Positions 35,021 through 45,047 of a stretch of DNA of 64,000 bases are shown here, one piece after another. The position numbers were made by a program, and so were the translations under genes. Positions within the stretch are counted from its first letter, which is position 1, and every line of letters begins with the position of its first letter. The notes under the pieces were generated by a model that did not search any database, was not told the DNA's origin, and saw only the letters and a list, made by a program, of their open reading frames with translations. Source of the stretch: Echinicola soli (GTDB taxonomy: Bacteria; Bacteroidota; Bacteroidia; Cytophagales; Cyclobacteriaceae); the NCBI RefSeq assembly GCF_006575665.1, contig NZ_CP041253.1:2051501-2115500 (forward strand), written 5' to 3'.

Positions 35021-36220
35021 ATGGAGCAAGTTACACTATTTGATGACCCTGCTTATAGAGGGTCGTTGTTACCGTTTACTTTTACACGTCCAGTAGCTGA
35101 GATCAGGGTGGGCATCTTGAAGATCCGTGAGAAATGGGAGAAATATCTGGATGCTACAGCCGGTTTTATGACACTGGATTACCTACAGGAAAAATTTCCT
35201 CCATTAGCGAATAGTAGGTGGTTCATCAATGGAGGGCTCTGTCCTGACCATGGAGTGGTCACAGCCATCAAAACCTTGGAAAAGGGGCAGTGTCTCTATA
35301 AAGACAGCGTTCTACTGGCGGCCTTTCCAGAAGATCCTTCTTCCTTCAGTATTGATACTGCCAAAGAAAAGGGGGCGGTTAAGTCTTATGAGGGTGAAAT
35401 CACCCTGGTCCACCGTAATTGGCACATATTTCAATTTAATGCCCTGGAGCTGCGGAAGGATTTTGTCCTGCTCACCACTAATCGCACTTCAGTGGGGATC
35501 AATGATCCCCATACGATCGCTTACCATCCAGAGATGATTTTTGTGGAGGAAGGGGCGAATATCAAGGCAGCAGTGCTCAATGCTGAAGATGGTCCAATTT
35601 ATATAGGCAAAAATGCCGAGGTGCAAGAGGGGGCGTTGATCAGAGGGCCTTTTGCATTGTGTGAGGGGTCGACCGTGAACATGGGCGCAAAAATGCGCGG
35701 GGACAGCACCATTGGTCCATTCTCCAAAGTAGGAGGTGAAGTGTCCAATTCCGTGATTTTTGGTTATAGCAACAAAGGGCATGACGGCTTTATCGGCAAT
35801 ACGGTGATAGGGGAATGGTGCAATTTCGGCGCTGATACCAATATTTCCAACCTGAAAAACAATTACGCTCCTGTCAAGGTATGGGATTATACCAAAGGCA
35901 ATTTTGTCAATACTGGATTGCAGTTTTGTGGCCTAATGATGGGGGATCATTCGAAGACCGGTATCAATACCATGTTTAACACCGGTACAGTGGTGGGCGT
36001 AGGTGCCAATGTGTTTGGTGCTGGTTTTCCAAGGACGTTTATCCCGTCCTTTTCATGGGGAGGAGAGGACAGAAGTACTTTTCAGATGGATAAATTTGAG
36101 GAGACTGCAAGGAAAGTGATGGAGAGAAGGGGGGTGGCATTTGACCAAAAAGAAAAATCCGTTTTGGATAAAGTGTTTGATTTGACCAAAGCATATCGCA
36201 TTTGGGATAAAGAAGTATAA
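35021..36220 (+). CDS. GlmU-like putative sugar nucleotidyltransferase
   Basis: 399 residues from Met at 35021 (MEQVTLFDDPAYRGSLLPFT). The N-terminal half is a nucleotidyltransferase-like domain with TRPVAEIRVGILKIREKW. The C-terminal half has hexapeptide repeats of a left-handed beta-helix (NAEDGPIYIGKNAEVQEGA, MGAKMRGDSTIGPFSKVGG, NTVIGEWCNFGADTNIS). This is the 'GlmU family' group widespread in Bacteroidota and distinct from true GlmU; substrate unknown. It opens the tight plus-strand run ending at 41415. Confidence 0.85.
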   Translation: MEQVTLFDDPAYRGSLLPFTFTRPVAEIRVGILKIREKWEKYLDATAGFMTLDYLQEKFPPLANSRWFINGGLCPDHGVVTAIKTLEKGQCLYKDSVLLAAFPEDPSSFSIDTAKEKGAVKSYEGEITLVHRNWHIFQFNALELRKDFVLLTTNRTSVGINDPHTIAYHPEMIFVEEGANIKAAVLNAEDGPIYIGKNAEVQEGALIRGPFALCEGSTVNMGAKMRGDSTIGPFSKVGGEVSNSVIFGYSNKGHDGFIGNTVIGEWCNFGADTNISNLKNNYAPVKVWDYTKGNFVNTGLQFCGLMMGDHSKTGINTMFNTGTVVGVGANVFGAGFPRTFIPSFSWGGEDRSTFQMDKFEETARKVMERRGVAFDQKEKSVLDKVFDLTKAYRIWDKEV

Positions 36221-36235
36221 GCAAAATCGCTAGCA

Positions 36236-37378
36236 ATGTTATTTTCGTCCATACCAGGCTTACAGGAGACCAAGGAGCGCCTCATTCAGGCCATTAACAA
36301 TAATCACCTCGCCCATGCGCTGTTGTTCCATGGTCCAGAGGGAGCTGCCAATCTTAAGATGGCGTTGGCCCTGGCGACTTATGTAAACTGTGAAGATAAA
36401 GGTGCAGAAGATGCCTGTGGAGTTTGTAGCTCGTGCCAAAAAATGGCAAAACTCGTCCATCCGGACCTAAGTTTTACTTTTCCGGTTCCGGGAAGCCTGA
36501 TCAAGGAAGACGATGATAAAAACAGGAAGGTGGACATTTTGGCACCATGGAGGGAGTTTGTGCTCACAAGGCCTTACAGCAGCCTTCAAGATTGGATTTA
36601 TCATAATGGTTTTGAAAAGAAGCAGTTGAACATATCTAAGGCCGCGGCCAAGCAAATCATCCAGACGGTATCATTAAAGTCCTTCGAAGGGGGCTACAAG
36701 ACTATTTTGGTGTGGATGCCAGAGCTTATGCATACTTCGGCCGCCAATGCGCTGCTGAAAGTATTGGAAGAGCCGCCAGAGAAGACCCTTTTTCTCATGG
36801 TAGCCCACCAGCCCGAGCAGCTGCTGACCACTATTCTTTCCCGTACCCAAAAGGTTCTTGTCAGGGCTTTTTCCGATGAAGAAGTCAAGGAGCATTTGAT
36901 CAACGAGGGCCTTTGTTCCCGTGAGGGAGCCCTACAGGTGGCGCCACTTGCCAATGGCAATATGAGGGAGGCCTATCGGTTGGTAGACCAAGTAATCGAT
37001 GAAAATACGGCAAAATTTAGGGATTGGATGAGAATTTGCTTTACATTGGATATCAATAGTATTATGTCACTGGCGGAAGGTTTTCAAGGGGCTGACAAGG
37101 AAGGGCAAAAAGCGTTGTTCCTTACCGGCCTCAATATCCTCAGAGAGAGTCTGCTAAAGAGAAGCCAGCTGGAAGAGCTGATGAGGACAGCACCTGCTGA
37201 CAGGGAGTTTGTGGAAAATTTCAGCCTTAAAGCTCTGACAGAGGAAAAAATCCTCAACATCTACCGATTATTAAATACCGCGCATTACCATTTAGAAAGA
37301 AACGCCAACGCCAAAATATTGTTTGCAGACCTTTCTTTTGACATGGCCAAAGTACTTCGCAAAAAAGAAACCGCATGA
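36236..37378 (+). CDS. holB: DNA polymerase III delta' subunit
   Basis: 380 residues, clamp-loader AAA+ fold. GLQETKERLIQAINNNHLAHALLFHGPEGAA holds a degenerate Walker A, as is usual for delta'. The zinc-binding cysteines are in NCEDKGAEDACGVCSSCQKM (about residues 45-65). A sensor/SRC-like region is NALLKVLEEPPEKTLFLMVAH (about 175-195). Its last codons overlap the next start (ATGA). Confidence 0.92.
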   Translation: MLFSSIPGLQETKERLIQAINNNHLAHALLFHGPEGAANLKMALALATYVNCEDKGAEDACGVCSSCQKMAKLVHPDLSFTFPVPGSLIKEDDDKNRKVDILAPWREFVLTRPYSSLQDWIYHNGFEKKQLNISKAAAKQIIQTVSLKSFEGGYKTILVWMPELMHTSAANALLKVLEEPPEKTLFLMVAHQPEQLLTTILSRTQKVLVRAFSDEEVKEHLINEGLCSREGALQVAPLANGNMREAYRLVDQVIDENTAKFRDWMRICFTLDINSIMSLAEGFQGADKEGQKALFLTGLNILRESLLKRSQLEELMRTAPADREFVENFSLKALTEEKILNIYRLLNTAHYHLERNANAKILFADLSFDMAKVLRKKETA

Positions 37379-37815
37379 AAAAGCATGTTATCGGTCGAAG
37401 AGAAAAGATCAGCCTGCCTGATTGGGGGCTGGTTATGATTTCTGCAAAAGTGGATACAGGTGCCTATACCAACTCGATCCACTGTGAGTGGGTGGAGGAA
37501 AAAGAGGTGGAAGGAGCACGTGTCCTGGAGTTTAAGGTTTTGTCACCCAAACATCGGCTTTATACTGGAAAGGTAATCCGCACCAAGAGGTACACACAGA
37601 AGAAGGTGAAAAATTCCTTTGGGAATGCGGAACTCAGGTACAAGGTCACCACCAAGGTGCTGATGTTTGATGAGGTTTCTGACGTGGAATTTACGCTATC
37701 AGACCGATCAAAAATGAGAAATGCCCTACTGCTCGGCAGGAAGATGCTCCGTGGCAGATTTATAGTAGATGTAGACCAAACAAACTTATCCAAAAAATAT
37801 AAAGTAGCTAAGTAA
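37375..37815 (+). CDS. rimB: RimB-like retropepsin/Zn-protease domain protein
   Basis: 146 residues of the ATP-dependent zinc protease family (PF05618), with the Asp-Thr-Gly motif [14 protein letters not shown] near residue 25 and the final [15 protein letters not shown]. In Pseudomonas the rimABK cluster uses RimB, a retropepsin-like protease, to trim glutamate tails added by RimK. Here it overlaps holB by four bases and rimK by one (TAATG), so the two act together. The S6 target is inferred. Confidence 0.88.
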   Translation: MKKHVIGRREKISLPDWGLVMISAKVDTGAYTNSIHCEWVEEKEVEGARVLEFKVLSPKHRLYTGKVIRTKRYTQKKVKNSFGNAELRYKVTTKVLMFDEVSDVEFTLSDRSKMRNALLLGRKMLRGRFIVDVDQTNLSKKYKVAK

Positions 37816-38723
37816 TGAGAATAGCCGTACTTTCCCGAAATCCAAACCTATACTCTACACGCAGATTACGTGAAGCGATCGTCGCCGCAGGTCACGAAGC
37901 GCTTATCATTGACCATTCTCTTTGTGATCTGGTGATTGAGCAGGAAGGGCCTTCCATCTTTTACAGGGGTGAAAAATTGTCCAATATCGATGCGATCATT
38001 CCGAGAATTGGCGCGTCTGTGACATTTTATGGAACGGCGGTGGTCCGCCAGTTTGAGCTGATGGGCGTCATATCTGCCGTGGAGTCACAGGCCATTGTCC
38101 GGAGCAGGGATAAGTTACGTAGCTTACAAATTCTCTCCCGCGAAGGATTGGGGATGCCCAAAACGGCTTTTACGAATTTTTCCAAGGGAGGAGAAAAACA
38201 ACTCATCGATCAAGTAGGCGGAGCCCCATTGATCATAAAGCTGCTGGAAGGCACGCAGGGATTGGGGGTGGTACTTGCCGAAACACGCAAAGCGGGCCAG
38301 TCTGTAATCGAAGCCTTCCACGGGCTCAAGGCGCGGATCATCGTACAGGAATTTATCAAAGAAGCCAAGGGAGCCGATATCAGGGCCTTTATAGTGAACG
38401 GCAAAGTAGTGGGAGCCATGAAGCGCCAAGGGGAAGAAGGAGAATTCCGCTCTAACCTGCACCGCGGAGGCAAGGCCACTGTTATAAAGCTGTCGGCTTT
38501 AGAACGGAAAGCTGCATTGGGCGCTGCCAAGGCCCTTGGGCTAGCCGTGGCCGGAGTGGATATGCTACAGTCTTCGCGAGGCCCTTTGATCCTGGAGGTG
38601 AACAGTTCTCCGGGATTGGAAGGTATCGAGAAGGCTACAGGAGTAAATATTGCAGGCAAAATCATTCAATACATTGAAGAAACTGCCAATAAAAAATTAT
38701 CGAAAAGAAAAATCAAAGATTAA
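37815..38723 (+). CDS. rimK: RimK-type ATP-grasp alpha-L-glutamate ligase
   Basis: 302 residues, the usual RimK length. N-terminal [16 protein letters not shown], and [24 protein letters not shown] in the pre-ATP-grasp part. ATP-grasp motifs: [21 protein letters not shown] (about 137-157), [16 protein letters not shown] (about 194), and a metal site in [17 protein letters not shown] (about 256-272). It would add glutamates to the C-terminus of ribosomal protein S6 or another protein. Coupled to rimB and hemC by one-base overlaps. Confidence 0.93.
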   Translation: MRIAVLSRNPNLYSTRRLREAIVAAGHEALIIDHSLCDLVIEQEGPSIFYRGEKLSNIDAIIPRIGASVTFYGTAVVRQFELMGVISAVESQAIVRSRDKLRSLQILSREGLGMPKTAFTNFSKGGEKQLIDQVGGAPLIIKLLEGTQGLGVVLAETRKAGQSVIEAFHGLKARIIVQEFIKEAKGADIRAFIVNGKVVGAMKRQGEEGEFRSNLHRGGKATVIKLSALERKAALGAAKALGLAVAGVDMLQSSRGPLILEVNSSPGLEGIEKATGVNIAGKIIQYIEETANKKLSKRKIKD

Positions 38724-39658
38724 TGCAGCCTATACGAATAGGAACACGGGGCAGTAAGCTAGCCCTTTTTCAGGCACATCATATTGCCGACCTTTTACAG
38801 GCCCAGGGCCTAGAAACAGAAATCGTTACCATCACTACCAAAGGGGACAAGATACTGGATGTGGCGATCTCCAAAATCGGCAGCAAAGGGGTGTTTACCG
38901 AAGAACTAGAGGAGCAGCTTGCCAGTGGAGATGTGGACATTGCCGTTCATAGTGCCAAGGATATGCCTTCCTCATTGCCGGATGGTTTTGAACTCATTTC
39001 CTTTACCAAGCGGGAAAAAGTAAATGACATTATTTTGAGCCATCGCGAAGATATTGACTACAAAAATCCAGAAAAACCCTTGCTTTTGGGGACCTCTTCT
39101 ACCCGAAGGGTGGCTACGCTCAAACACTATTATCCTCACATCAAAACCGTGGAGGTGCGGGGAAATCTACAGACACGCATTCAAAAGATGGAATCAGGAG
39201 CCTGTGATGCCTTACTCCTGGCCTATGCCGGTGCGCACAGGATGGGGTATGATGACCTGATCCGCCATGAGCTTTCATTGGATGAATTCACCCCTGCTGT
39301 GGGGCAGGGGAGCATTGCTGTGGAAGCCTGCGATAGATTGGATATTGAGCTTAGAAAGCAGATCGTGGCTGCGACCCATCACACGGAAACTGGGTATCGC
39401 CTGCGTGCAGAAAGAAGCTTTTTGAAGATCTTGGAAGGGGGATGTAGTATTCCTGTGTTTTGTCTTGCTACCTATAGATCAGGACAGGTAGAAATGACAG
39501 GTGGAGTGGTTAGTCTGGATGGCAAAGAACGCATCCAGCATCAGGTTTCCGGTCCTGCCGAGGAGGCTGAAATGGTAGGGAGAAACTTGGCGGAAAAGGT
39601 GATCCAGTCAGGGGGAGATCGCATTTTGAAAGAGATTAAACAGCAACTTAACACGTAA
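38723..39658 (+). CDS. hemC: Hydroxymethylbilane synthase (porphobilinogen deaminase)
   Basis: Polymerises four porphobilinogens for haem synthesis. 311 residues. N-terminal IRIGTRGSKLALFQAHHIADLL, then KGVFTEELEEQLASGDVDIAVHSAKDMP, and the dipyrromethane-cofactor Cys241 in ILEGGCSIPV. Starts by TAATG overlap with rimK. Its product feeds the hemE enzyme at 18840 two steps later. Confidence 0.96.
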   Translation: MQPIRIGTRGSKLALFQAHHIADLLQAQGLETEIVTITTKGDKILDVAISKIGSKGVFTEELEEQLASGDVDIAVHSAKDMPSSLPDGFELISFTKREKVNDIILSHREDIDYKNPEKPLLLGTSSTRRVATLKHYYPHIKTVEVRGNLQTRIQKMESGACDALLLAYAGAHRMGYDDLIRHELSLDEFTPAVGQGSIAVEACDRLDIELRKQIVAATHHTETGYRLRAERSFLKILEGGCSIPVFCLATYRSGQVEMTGGVVSLDGKERIQHQVSGPAEEAEMVGRNLAEKVIQSGGDRILKEIKQQLNT

Positions 39659-39659
39659 T

Positions 39660-40505
39660 ATGAAAGTACATTTCTTCGGACTGGCCTTATTGCTGTCCTT
39701 GCTGATTTCCTGTTCATCCCAAAAGGATTCACTCATTAAAATCCATACCAGGCACGGAGATATCTATGCGATTCTTTATGATGAAACGCCAAAGCATAAG
39801 GAAAACTTTATCAAACTTGCTGAATCCGGGCGGTTTGACAGCACGGAATTTCACCGTGTCATCGATAACTTCATGATCCAAGGTGGCGATGTCTTTACGA
39901 AGGAAGGACTGCCAGAGTCAGCGTGGTATACGATCCCTGCGGAACTTGATAAAGGCTATCTCCATGAGAAAGGAGCTATTGCTGCTGCTCGTCAATCCGA
40001 TAATGTCAATCCGGAAAAGCGATCCAGTGGATGTCAGTTTTATATTGTGGAAGGAAGAACATACACCGAGGAAGAGCTGACCACGGATGTCAAGAAACTC
40101 CAAAGACAGTTTATGAAATTTATTTCCCTTGAAAGTCAGCGCACACTTGCTGAACAGTATGCTAAGCTGTATGAGGAAGGGAAGTATGAAGAGATGACCA
40201 AGCTGATGCTGTCTAAGAAAGAGGAAATGGAGGACTTTTTGCACGTCAATTTGTCAAAAAAAATGGATGATGCGTCCAAAGAGACTTTTACAACTGTCGG
40301 CGGGACACCGCACTTGGATGAAGGAGGATATACGGTTTTTGGGAAGGTGATCAGGGGAATGGATGTGGTGGAGAAAATCGCTACAGAAAAGACAGCAGCT
40401 ATGGACAGACCTGTAGATCCCGTGTATATTACCGTGGAAGTGGAAGAAGTACCTAAGAAGAAAATAACAAAAGAATATGGCTTTGAATACCCAGAAGATA
40501 AATAA
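39660..40505 (+). CDS. Cyclophilin-type peptidyl-prolyl isomerase, lipoprotein
   Basis: 281 residues with lipobox LLISC (Cys about 19). Cyclophilin motifs EFHRVIDNFMIQGGDVF (about 61-77) and GYTVFGKVIRGMDVVEKIATE (about 224-244) enclose an extra lysine/glutamate-rich helical insertion (about 140-215) that is common in Bacteroidota homologues. Folding helper in the periplasm or outer membrane. Its end overlaps the next start by 29 bases. Confidence 0.93.
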   Translation: MKVHFFGLALLLSLLISCSSQKDSLIKIHTRHGDIYAILYDETPKHKENFIKLAESGRFDSTEFHRVIDNFMIQGGDVFTKEGLPESAWYTIPAELDKGYLHEKGAIAAARQSDNVNPEKRSSGCQFYIVEGRTYTEEELTTDVKKLQRQFMKFISLESQRTLAEQYAKLYEEGKYEEMTKLMLSKKEEMEDFLHVNLSKKMDDASKETFTTVGGTPHLDEGGYTVFGKVIRGMDVVEKIATEKTAAMDRPVDPVYITVEVEEVPKKKITKEYGFEYPEDK

Positions 40506-41415
40506 ACCGAGCCTGTTGATTACCGGCGCAAACGGCTTGTTGGGTCAAAAGCTGGTGAAGCGTTTGCTCGAAAAAGGAACTTTCAATGTGATCGCTACAG
40601 GCAGAGGAACCTGTAGATTACCCAGTGAATGGGAAGGGTTTACCTATGCTTCCATGGATATCACCAATAAGGAAAATGTCCTGGATGTTTTTCAGAAGTA
40701 TACACCTGAAGTGGTGATCCATGGTGCCGCCATGACCAATGTCGATGAATGCGAGACTTCCCAAGAAGCTTGTTATCAGCAGAATGTTGCGGCGGTTGGG
40801 AATATCATTGTAGCGTCAGAGAAATGCAGTAGCTTCCTGGTTCATGTGTCCACCGATTTTATCTTTGATGGTGAGGAGGGACCATATTCTGAAGATGCAG
40901 TTCCTCGTCCTGTCAACTATTATGGAGAGACCAAGCTGCAAGCAGAGGCGTTGATTCAGCAATCATCCTTAAATTGGGGGATTGCCCGGACAGTGCTGGT
41001 TTATGGAATTTCCCATGATATGAGTCGATCCAATATTGTGCTTTGGGTCAAAAAGTCCCTTGAGGACGGAAAAGAACTTCAGCTGGTAGATGATCAGCTG
41101 CGGACGCCTACGCTGGCGGAGGACTTGGCGGAGGGCTGTATTCTAATGGCCGAGCAAAGAGCAAAGGGTGTTTTTAACATTTCTGGAGACGAACTGCTGA
41201 CGCCGTATGATATGGCTGTTCAGACAGCCGAATTCTTTAAATTGGACAAAACCAAGATCAATAAAACGGACTCAAGTGCTTTTCGCCAGACCGCAAAAAG
41301 ACCCATGAAAACGGGGTTTATCGTTCAAAAAGCTAAAGATCAGTTGAATTTTAAACCAAAAAGTTTTACAGAAGGAATTGAAATTCTAGCAAAACAGCTT
41401 AATTTAGCCAATTGA
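40477..41415 (+). CDS. RmlD-like NAD(P)-dependent sugar epimerase/reductase (SDR)
   Basis: 312 residues. N-terminal Rossmann motif ITGANGLLGQKLVKRLL, active-site YYGETKLQAE (YxxxK, about 151-156), and the dTDP-4-dehydrorhamnose reductase-like stretch VVIHGAAMTNVDECE. The start overlaps the cyclophilin gene by 29 bases; there is no better Met downstream. The substrate could be a dTDP-sugar or something else in this broad family. It closes the run that began at 35021. Confidence 0.88.
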   Translation: MALNTQKINKPSLLITGANGLLGQKLVKRLLEKGTFNVIATGRGTCRLPSEWEGFTYASMDITNKENVLDVFQKYTPEVVIHGAAMTNVDECETSQEACYQQNVAAVGNIIVASEKCSSFLVHVSTDFIFDGEEGPYSEDAVPRPVNYYGETKLQAEALIQQSSLNWGIARTVLVYGISHDMSRSNIVLWVKKSLEDGKELQLVDDQLRTPTLAEDLAEGCILMAEQRAKGVFNISGDELLTPYDMAVQTAEFFKLDKTKINKTDSSAFRQTAKRPMKTGFIVQKAKDQLNFKPKSFTEGIEILAKQLNLAN

Positions 41416-41666
41416 AAAAAAGAACATTCATCAGAATAAATCCAATTTTGCCTCTTTACCTTATGGCTTATATCCCCAATATCAATTGTTTCCTTTGTAA
41501 TAAAGGCTGCGTTCCCAACGAGGGAAGGTGGAGTTCAGCGTTATAACGCGCGCTCCCAATAGAAGGATGTAGGAGTATACAAGTCAGGTAACCAGTGGTG
41601 TTGGGAGATTAAGGTGAGGTTCGTGTGTTAAAGGGCTTTAGTATACCAATCAAATATAAACGTATC

Positions 41667-43289
41667 ATGTATAGAAAACTTCTATCCTTCTTAATTTTTC
41701 TTTTCCCTATGTCGCTTCTTGCACAAGAGGCCGCTCCAACTGAAGAATTGAGTTTTGGACAAAGAATAGACCGGTCTTTCCAGCCTTTTGCAGATGCTTG
41801 GGAGGGCTTAGTACTATATCCAATTCCTATAGCTGGATATGACATTCCGATTGTGTTGATCTTGCTTGTTTCCGGAGCTACATTTTTTACAGTTTACTTT
41901 GGTGTACCGGGTATCACCAAAATGCGGCTTTCCATCAATACAGTACGGGGAAAATACGATGACTTAGAAAGAAACTATAGAGATCCGGAAAATCCCGATG
42001 TGATCCCAGATGAGGCCAAAGGCGGTGAAGTGAGTCACTTTCAAGCTTTGGCTACGGCTGTTTCCGGAACAGTAGGCTTGGGGAATATCGCCGGGGTGGC
42101 CGTTGCCATTGCCTTGGGTGGTCCAGGTGCTACTTTTTGGATGATCATTTGCGGTTTGTTGGGGATGAGTACAAAATTCGTGGAATGTACCCTTGGGGTA
42201 AAGTACCGCGATATAGAAGATGACGGTACCGTGCACGGTGGGCCGATGTACTACTTGTCACGTGGCTTGGGCCATGACTTAAAGAAAGGCCGTCTTGGCC
42301 AGTTTTTGGGAGGGCTTTTTGCCGTGCTGTGTGTGGGGGCTTCGTTTGGAGGAGGGAATGCTTTCCAGTCTAATCAAGCGTCCTCTCAGCTCGCTAACCT
42401 GTTAGACATTAATTTCCAAACCAATGGTTTCTGGATAGGGGTAGTCTTAGCGATTTTAGTGGCTGTGGTAATTATCGGAGGAATAAAGAGAATTGCGACC
42501 ATTACAGAGAAGGTGGTGCCGTTCATGGCAGCCATTTATGTGCTGGCATCATTGGTCATCCTGGGCGCGCACTATGATTATGTGGACGATGCCATTGGGC
42601 TGATCATCGATGGTGCATTTACGCCGATGGCAGGTTTAGGCGGTATGCTAGGCGTGCTGATCGTAGGATTCCAAAGGGCGGCATTTTCCAATGAAGCGGG
42701 CGCGGGTTCTGCAGCGATTGCCCACGCAGCGGTGAAGACCAAATTCCCTGCAAGCGAAGGAGTGGTGGCCTTATTGGAGCCATTGATCGATACGGTGGTC
42801 GTATGTACCATGACTGCTTTGGTGATTATTTTCTTTAATATTGACGGAGGATTGAATAATGTAGAAAGTATTTTTAACTACGGAGGAGATGGAAGTGGCA
42901 ATGTGGTCCTCAAAGAATCCGGGGCTTCTCTAGGAGGTGTCGAATTGACCACCATGGCTTATGATTCTGTTATTCCCCATTTCTCTTATGTGCTGACTGT
43001 GGCCATCATTTTGTTTGCATTCTCCACAATGATATCTTGGTCTTACTACGGCCTCCAGTCCTGGAAGTATCTGTTTGGAAGAAGTAAAGCGGCTGATTTG
43101 ACCTATAAATTGCTTTTTATTGCGTTTATTATCATTGGCGCTTCCACGACCCTAAATGCAGTGGTGAAATTCTCTGATGCCATGATCCTTGCTTTGGTCT
43201 TTCCTAATATGATTGGGCTGTTCTTCTTGTTTCCTAAAGTAAAACTTGAGCTTAAAAGATATTTGACTGCCATAAAAACACAAAAATAA
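41667..43289 (+). CDS. Amino-acid:Na+ symporter (AGCS/alanine family)
   Basis: 540 residues from Met at 41667; the longer frame adds an unlikely basic leader. A signal-like N-terminus ends in SLLAQ, an unusual secretory start shared by Bacteroidota members. Family signatures: TAVSGTVGLGNIAGVAVAIALGGPGATFWM and GMSTKFVECTLGVKYR. About ten TM segments. Imports alanine, glycine or serine with Na+; specificity unknown. The preceding 250 bases (41416-41666) hold no gene that I can see. Confidence 0.93.
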   Translation: MYRKLLSFLIFLFPMSLLAQEAAPTEELSFGQRIDRSFQPFADAWEGLVLYPIPIAGYDIPIVLILLVSGATFFTVYFGVPGITKMRLSINTVRGKYDDLERNYRDPENPDVIPDEAKGGEVSHFQALATAVSGTVGLGNIAGVAVAIALGGPGATFWMIICGLLGMSTKFVECTLGVKYRDIEDDGTVHGGPMYYLSRGLGHDLKKGRLGQFLGGLFAVLCVGASFGGGNAFQSNQASSQLANLLDINFQTNGFWIGVVLAILVAVVIIGGIKRIATITEKVVPFMAAIYVLASLVILGAHYDYVDDAIGLIIDGAFTPMAGLGGMLGVLIVGFQRAAFSNEAGAGSAAIAHAAVKTKFPASEGVVALLEPLIDTVVVCTMTALVIIFFNIDGGLNNVESIFNYGGDGSGNVVLKESGASLGGVELTTMAYDSVIPHFSYVLTVAIILFAFSTMISWSYYGLQSWKYLFGRSKAADLTYKLLFIAFIIIGASTTLNAVVKFSDAMILALVFPNMIGLFFLFPKVKLELKRYLTAIKTQK

Positions 43290-43388
43290 GAGCTTTGTCC
43301 ACCATTAAAAGGAAGTCTTTCCTGTTGGCAAGGTATTTGAATTTATAATTCACATTAAGTAAGTGTTTATTTAAATCGTAACTGAGTA

Positions 43389-43979
43389 ATGAAAAAAATT
43401 TGGATATTGGTCATCGTCCTGGTAGGCTTGGGGACAGCTGCCAAAGCGCAGGAATTTAGTATAGGGCCTAAGTTGGGGATTTCCCAAGGGAATATTAAAG
43501 TAGATGGAGACGGGTATGAAAGTGGTAGCGAGAAATTGGGCTATCATGTAGGTGCTTTTGTGAGAATGGGCGGGAATTCGCTTTACCTTCAGCCAGAGGT
43601 GTTATACGTAAACACGGGAGGGGAAATCAAGGAAACCCAGGGATCAGAGGATAAGACTTATGAAGCATCTTTTAACCGCTTTGATGTGCCTATTATGGTA
43701 GGATTTAAAATTGGAGAGGTGTTCAGAGTCCAAGGTGGGCCAGTGGCCAGTTTCTTACTCAATTCAAAATTCAAAGATAATATCGCTCCGGATCCTGAAC
43801 CAGAGTATAAAAATGCTACTGTGGGCTACCAGGCAGGGATAGGATTTGATATTGCCAATATGATCATTGACTTAAAATATGAGGGGTCGCTGAGTAATCA
43901 GGCAGAAAGTATTGCCGGGTTTGATACAGATCAGCGGCAAAATCAGCTTATCGTCTCCTTGGGGCTTCGGCTATTTTAA
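43389..43979 (+). CDS. Outer-membrane beta-barrel protein (PorT-like)
   Basis: 196 residues, signal peptide (MKKIWILVIVLVGLGTAAKAQ), then GPKLGISQGNIKVDGDGY, ending in QLIVSLGLRLF with aromatic C-terminus. This is the 'PorT/outer membrane protein beta-barrel' group of small Bacteroidota barrels. A terminator follows at 44002. Function unknown. Confidence 0.82.
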   Translation: MKKIWILVIVLVGLGTAAKAQEFSIGPKLGISQGNIKVDGDGYESGSEKLGYHVGAFVRMGGNSLYLQPEVLYVNTGGEIKETQGSEDKTYEASFNRFDVPIMVGFKIGEVFRVQGGPVASFLLNSKFKDNIAPDPEPEYKNATVGYQAGIGFDIANMIIDLKYEGSLSNQAESIAGFDTDQRQNQLIVSLGLRLF

Positions 43980-44001
43980 CCCGATGCTAAAAATCACCAC
44001 A

Positions 44002-44031
44002 AGGCGGCTCTATCGGAGCCGCCTATTTTTT
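44002..44031 (+). terminator. Rho-independent terminator
   Basis: AGGCGGCTC / GAGCCGCCT stem with loop TATCG and ATTTTTTT. The remaining gap to 44334 contains AGAAATATTGCTTGATCC (44309-44326), the same 18-mer as at 61996, just outside the next gene's stop. Confidence 0.9.
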
Positions 44032-44334
44032 TGTCGGTTTTTAAGGGATTGGGGGACAAACGGCAAGCAGAATCCAATTTATCGGAACGCAGATAACGCT
44101 GATTGGATAGGTTTTTGCTGGTTCTATTTTTTAAATTGGAAAAGCCAAGGAAAGAAAAAAATGCTGGTTTTAACCGACGTCACCTTTCCAGGTTCTATGA
44201 CTTCACGCTAAAACCCGGTCCATGCAGATTAGAGGATTGTTCCAATAATTAACAGGGACATGGATTCTTAAAAAAAAGCATAACGAAAGTTATGCACCCG
44301 CCCTCCTTAGAAATATTGCTTGATCCGGGATCGG

Positions 44335-44901
44335 CTACTTGAGTTGGTCTAAGCCGGAACGGGGTTTTTCCTTGAGCTTTTTGTAGGCTGAAGGGGTCAT
44401 GCCCGTGATTTTTTTGAACTGACCGGATAAATGTTGGACACTGCTGTACCCTAGTTTCCAGGCAATTTCGCTGAGCTGCAATTCTTGATTGAAAAGCAAT
44501 TCTTTCGCTTTTTCTAGCTTGAGTTTGATAAAGTACTTTTCTATGGTGGAGCCTTCCTTACTGCTGAAAAGGTGACTCATTTTACTATAATCTTCACCAA
44601 TTTCGTCTCCAAGGTATTTGGCTAGGCTTAAGGAAGCGGGGATTTCTTCCAGTAGCATCAGTTCGTGCAGTTTGTTTTTGATCCGCTCAATGAGGCGGCT
44701 GTCAATGTCTTGGATAAGTCCAAAGCCAAGTTTTTCCAAGTGGGTCTTCAGTTCGTTCAGCTTGGACGGTTCAAGGGGCTTTTCAAAAGTAACCTTCCCT
44801 AGAGCCACCTGCTCAAAAGGAATGTTTTTTTCCTTCAATATACTTTCCACCGCCATGATACAGCGTGGACAGACCATGTTTTTCACCAATAACTCAGACA
44901 T
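44335..44901 (-). CDS. AraC-type regulator fused to an HMA-like metal-binding domain
   Basis: 188 residues. The N-terminus (1-70) is an HMA/ferredoxin-like domain with Cys11 and Cys14 (KNMVCPRCIMAVESIL), as in MerP or copper chaperones. The C-terminal half has the two AraC helix-turn-helices (SEIAWKLGYSSVQHLSGQFKKITGMTPSAYKK). The architecture suggests a regulator that senses a soft metal directly. No metal-export gene is beside it; its divergent neighbour is the 2-oxoacid dehydrogenase gene. Metal and targets are unknown. Confidence 0.85.
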   Translation of the reverse strand: MSELLVKNMVCPRCIMAVESILKEKNIPFEQVALGKVTFEKPLEPSKLNELKTHLEKLGFGLIQDIDSRLIERIKNKLHELMLLEEIPASLSLAKYLGDEIGEDYSKMSHLFSSKEGSTIEKYFIKLKLEKAKELLFNQELQLSEIAWKLGYSSVQHLSGQFKKITGMTPSAYKKLKEKPRSGLDQLK

Positions 44902-45047
44902 ACTCCTTTAAACTGAATTTGTTGGGTATAGGTTTGCCTTTTTGATAGTAAAAGTCCTGCATGGGGTTTTGGTTCCGAGAACGCCTGTGATGGGTTTGGG
45001 GAAATCATAAAACTTAGTGGCTGTGATGACATATTTTTAGACCATTG

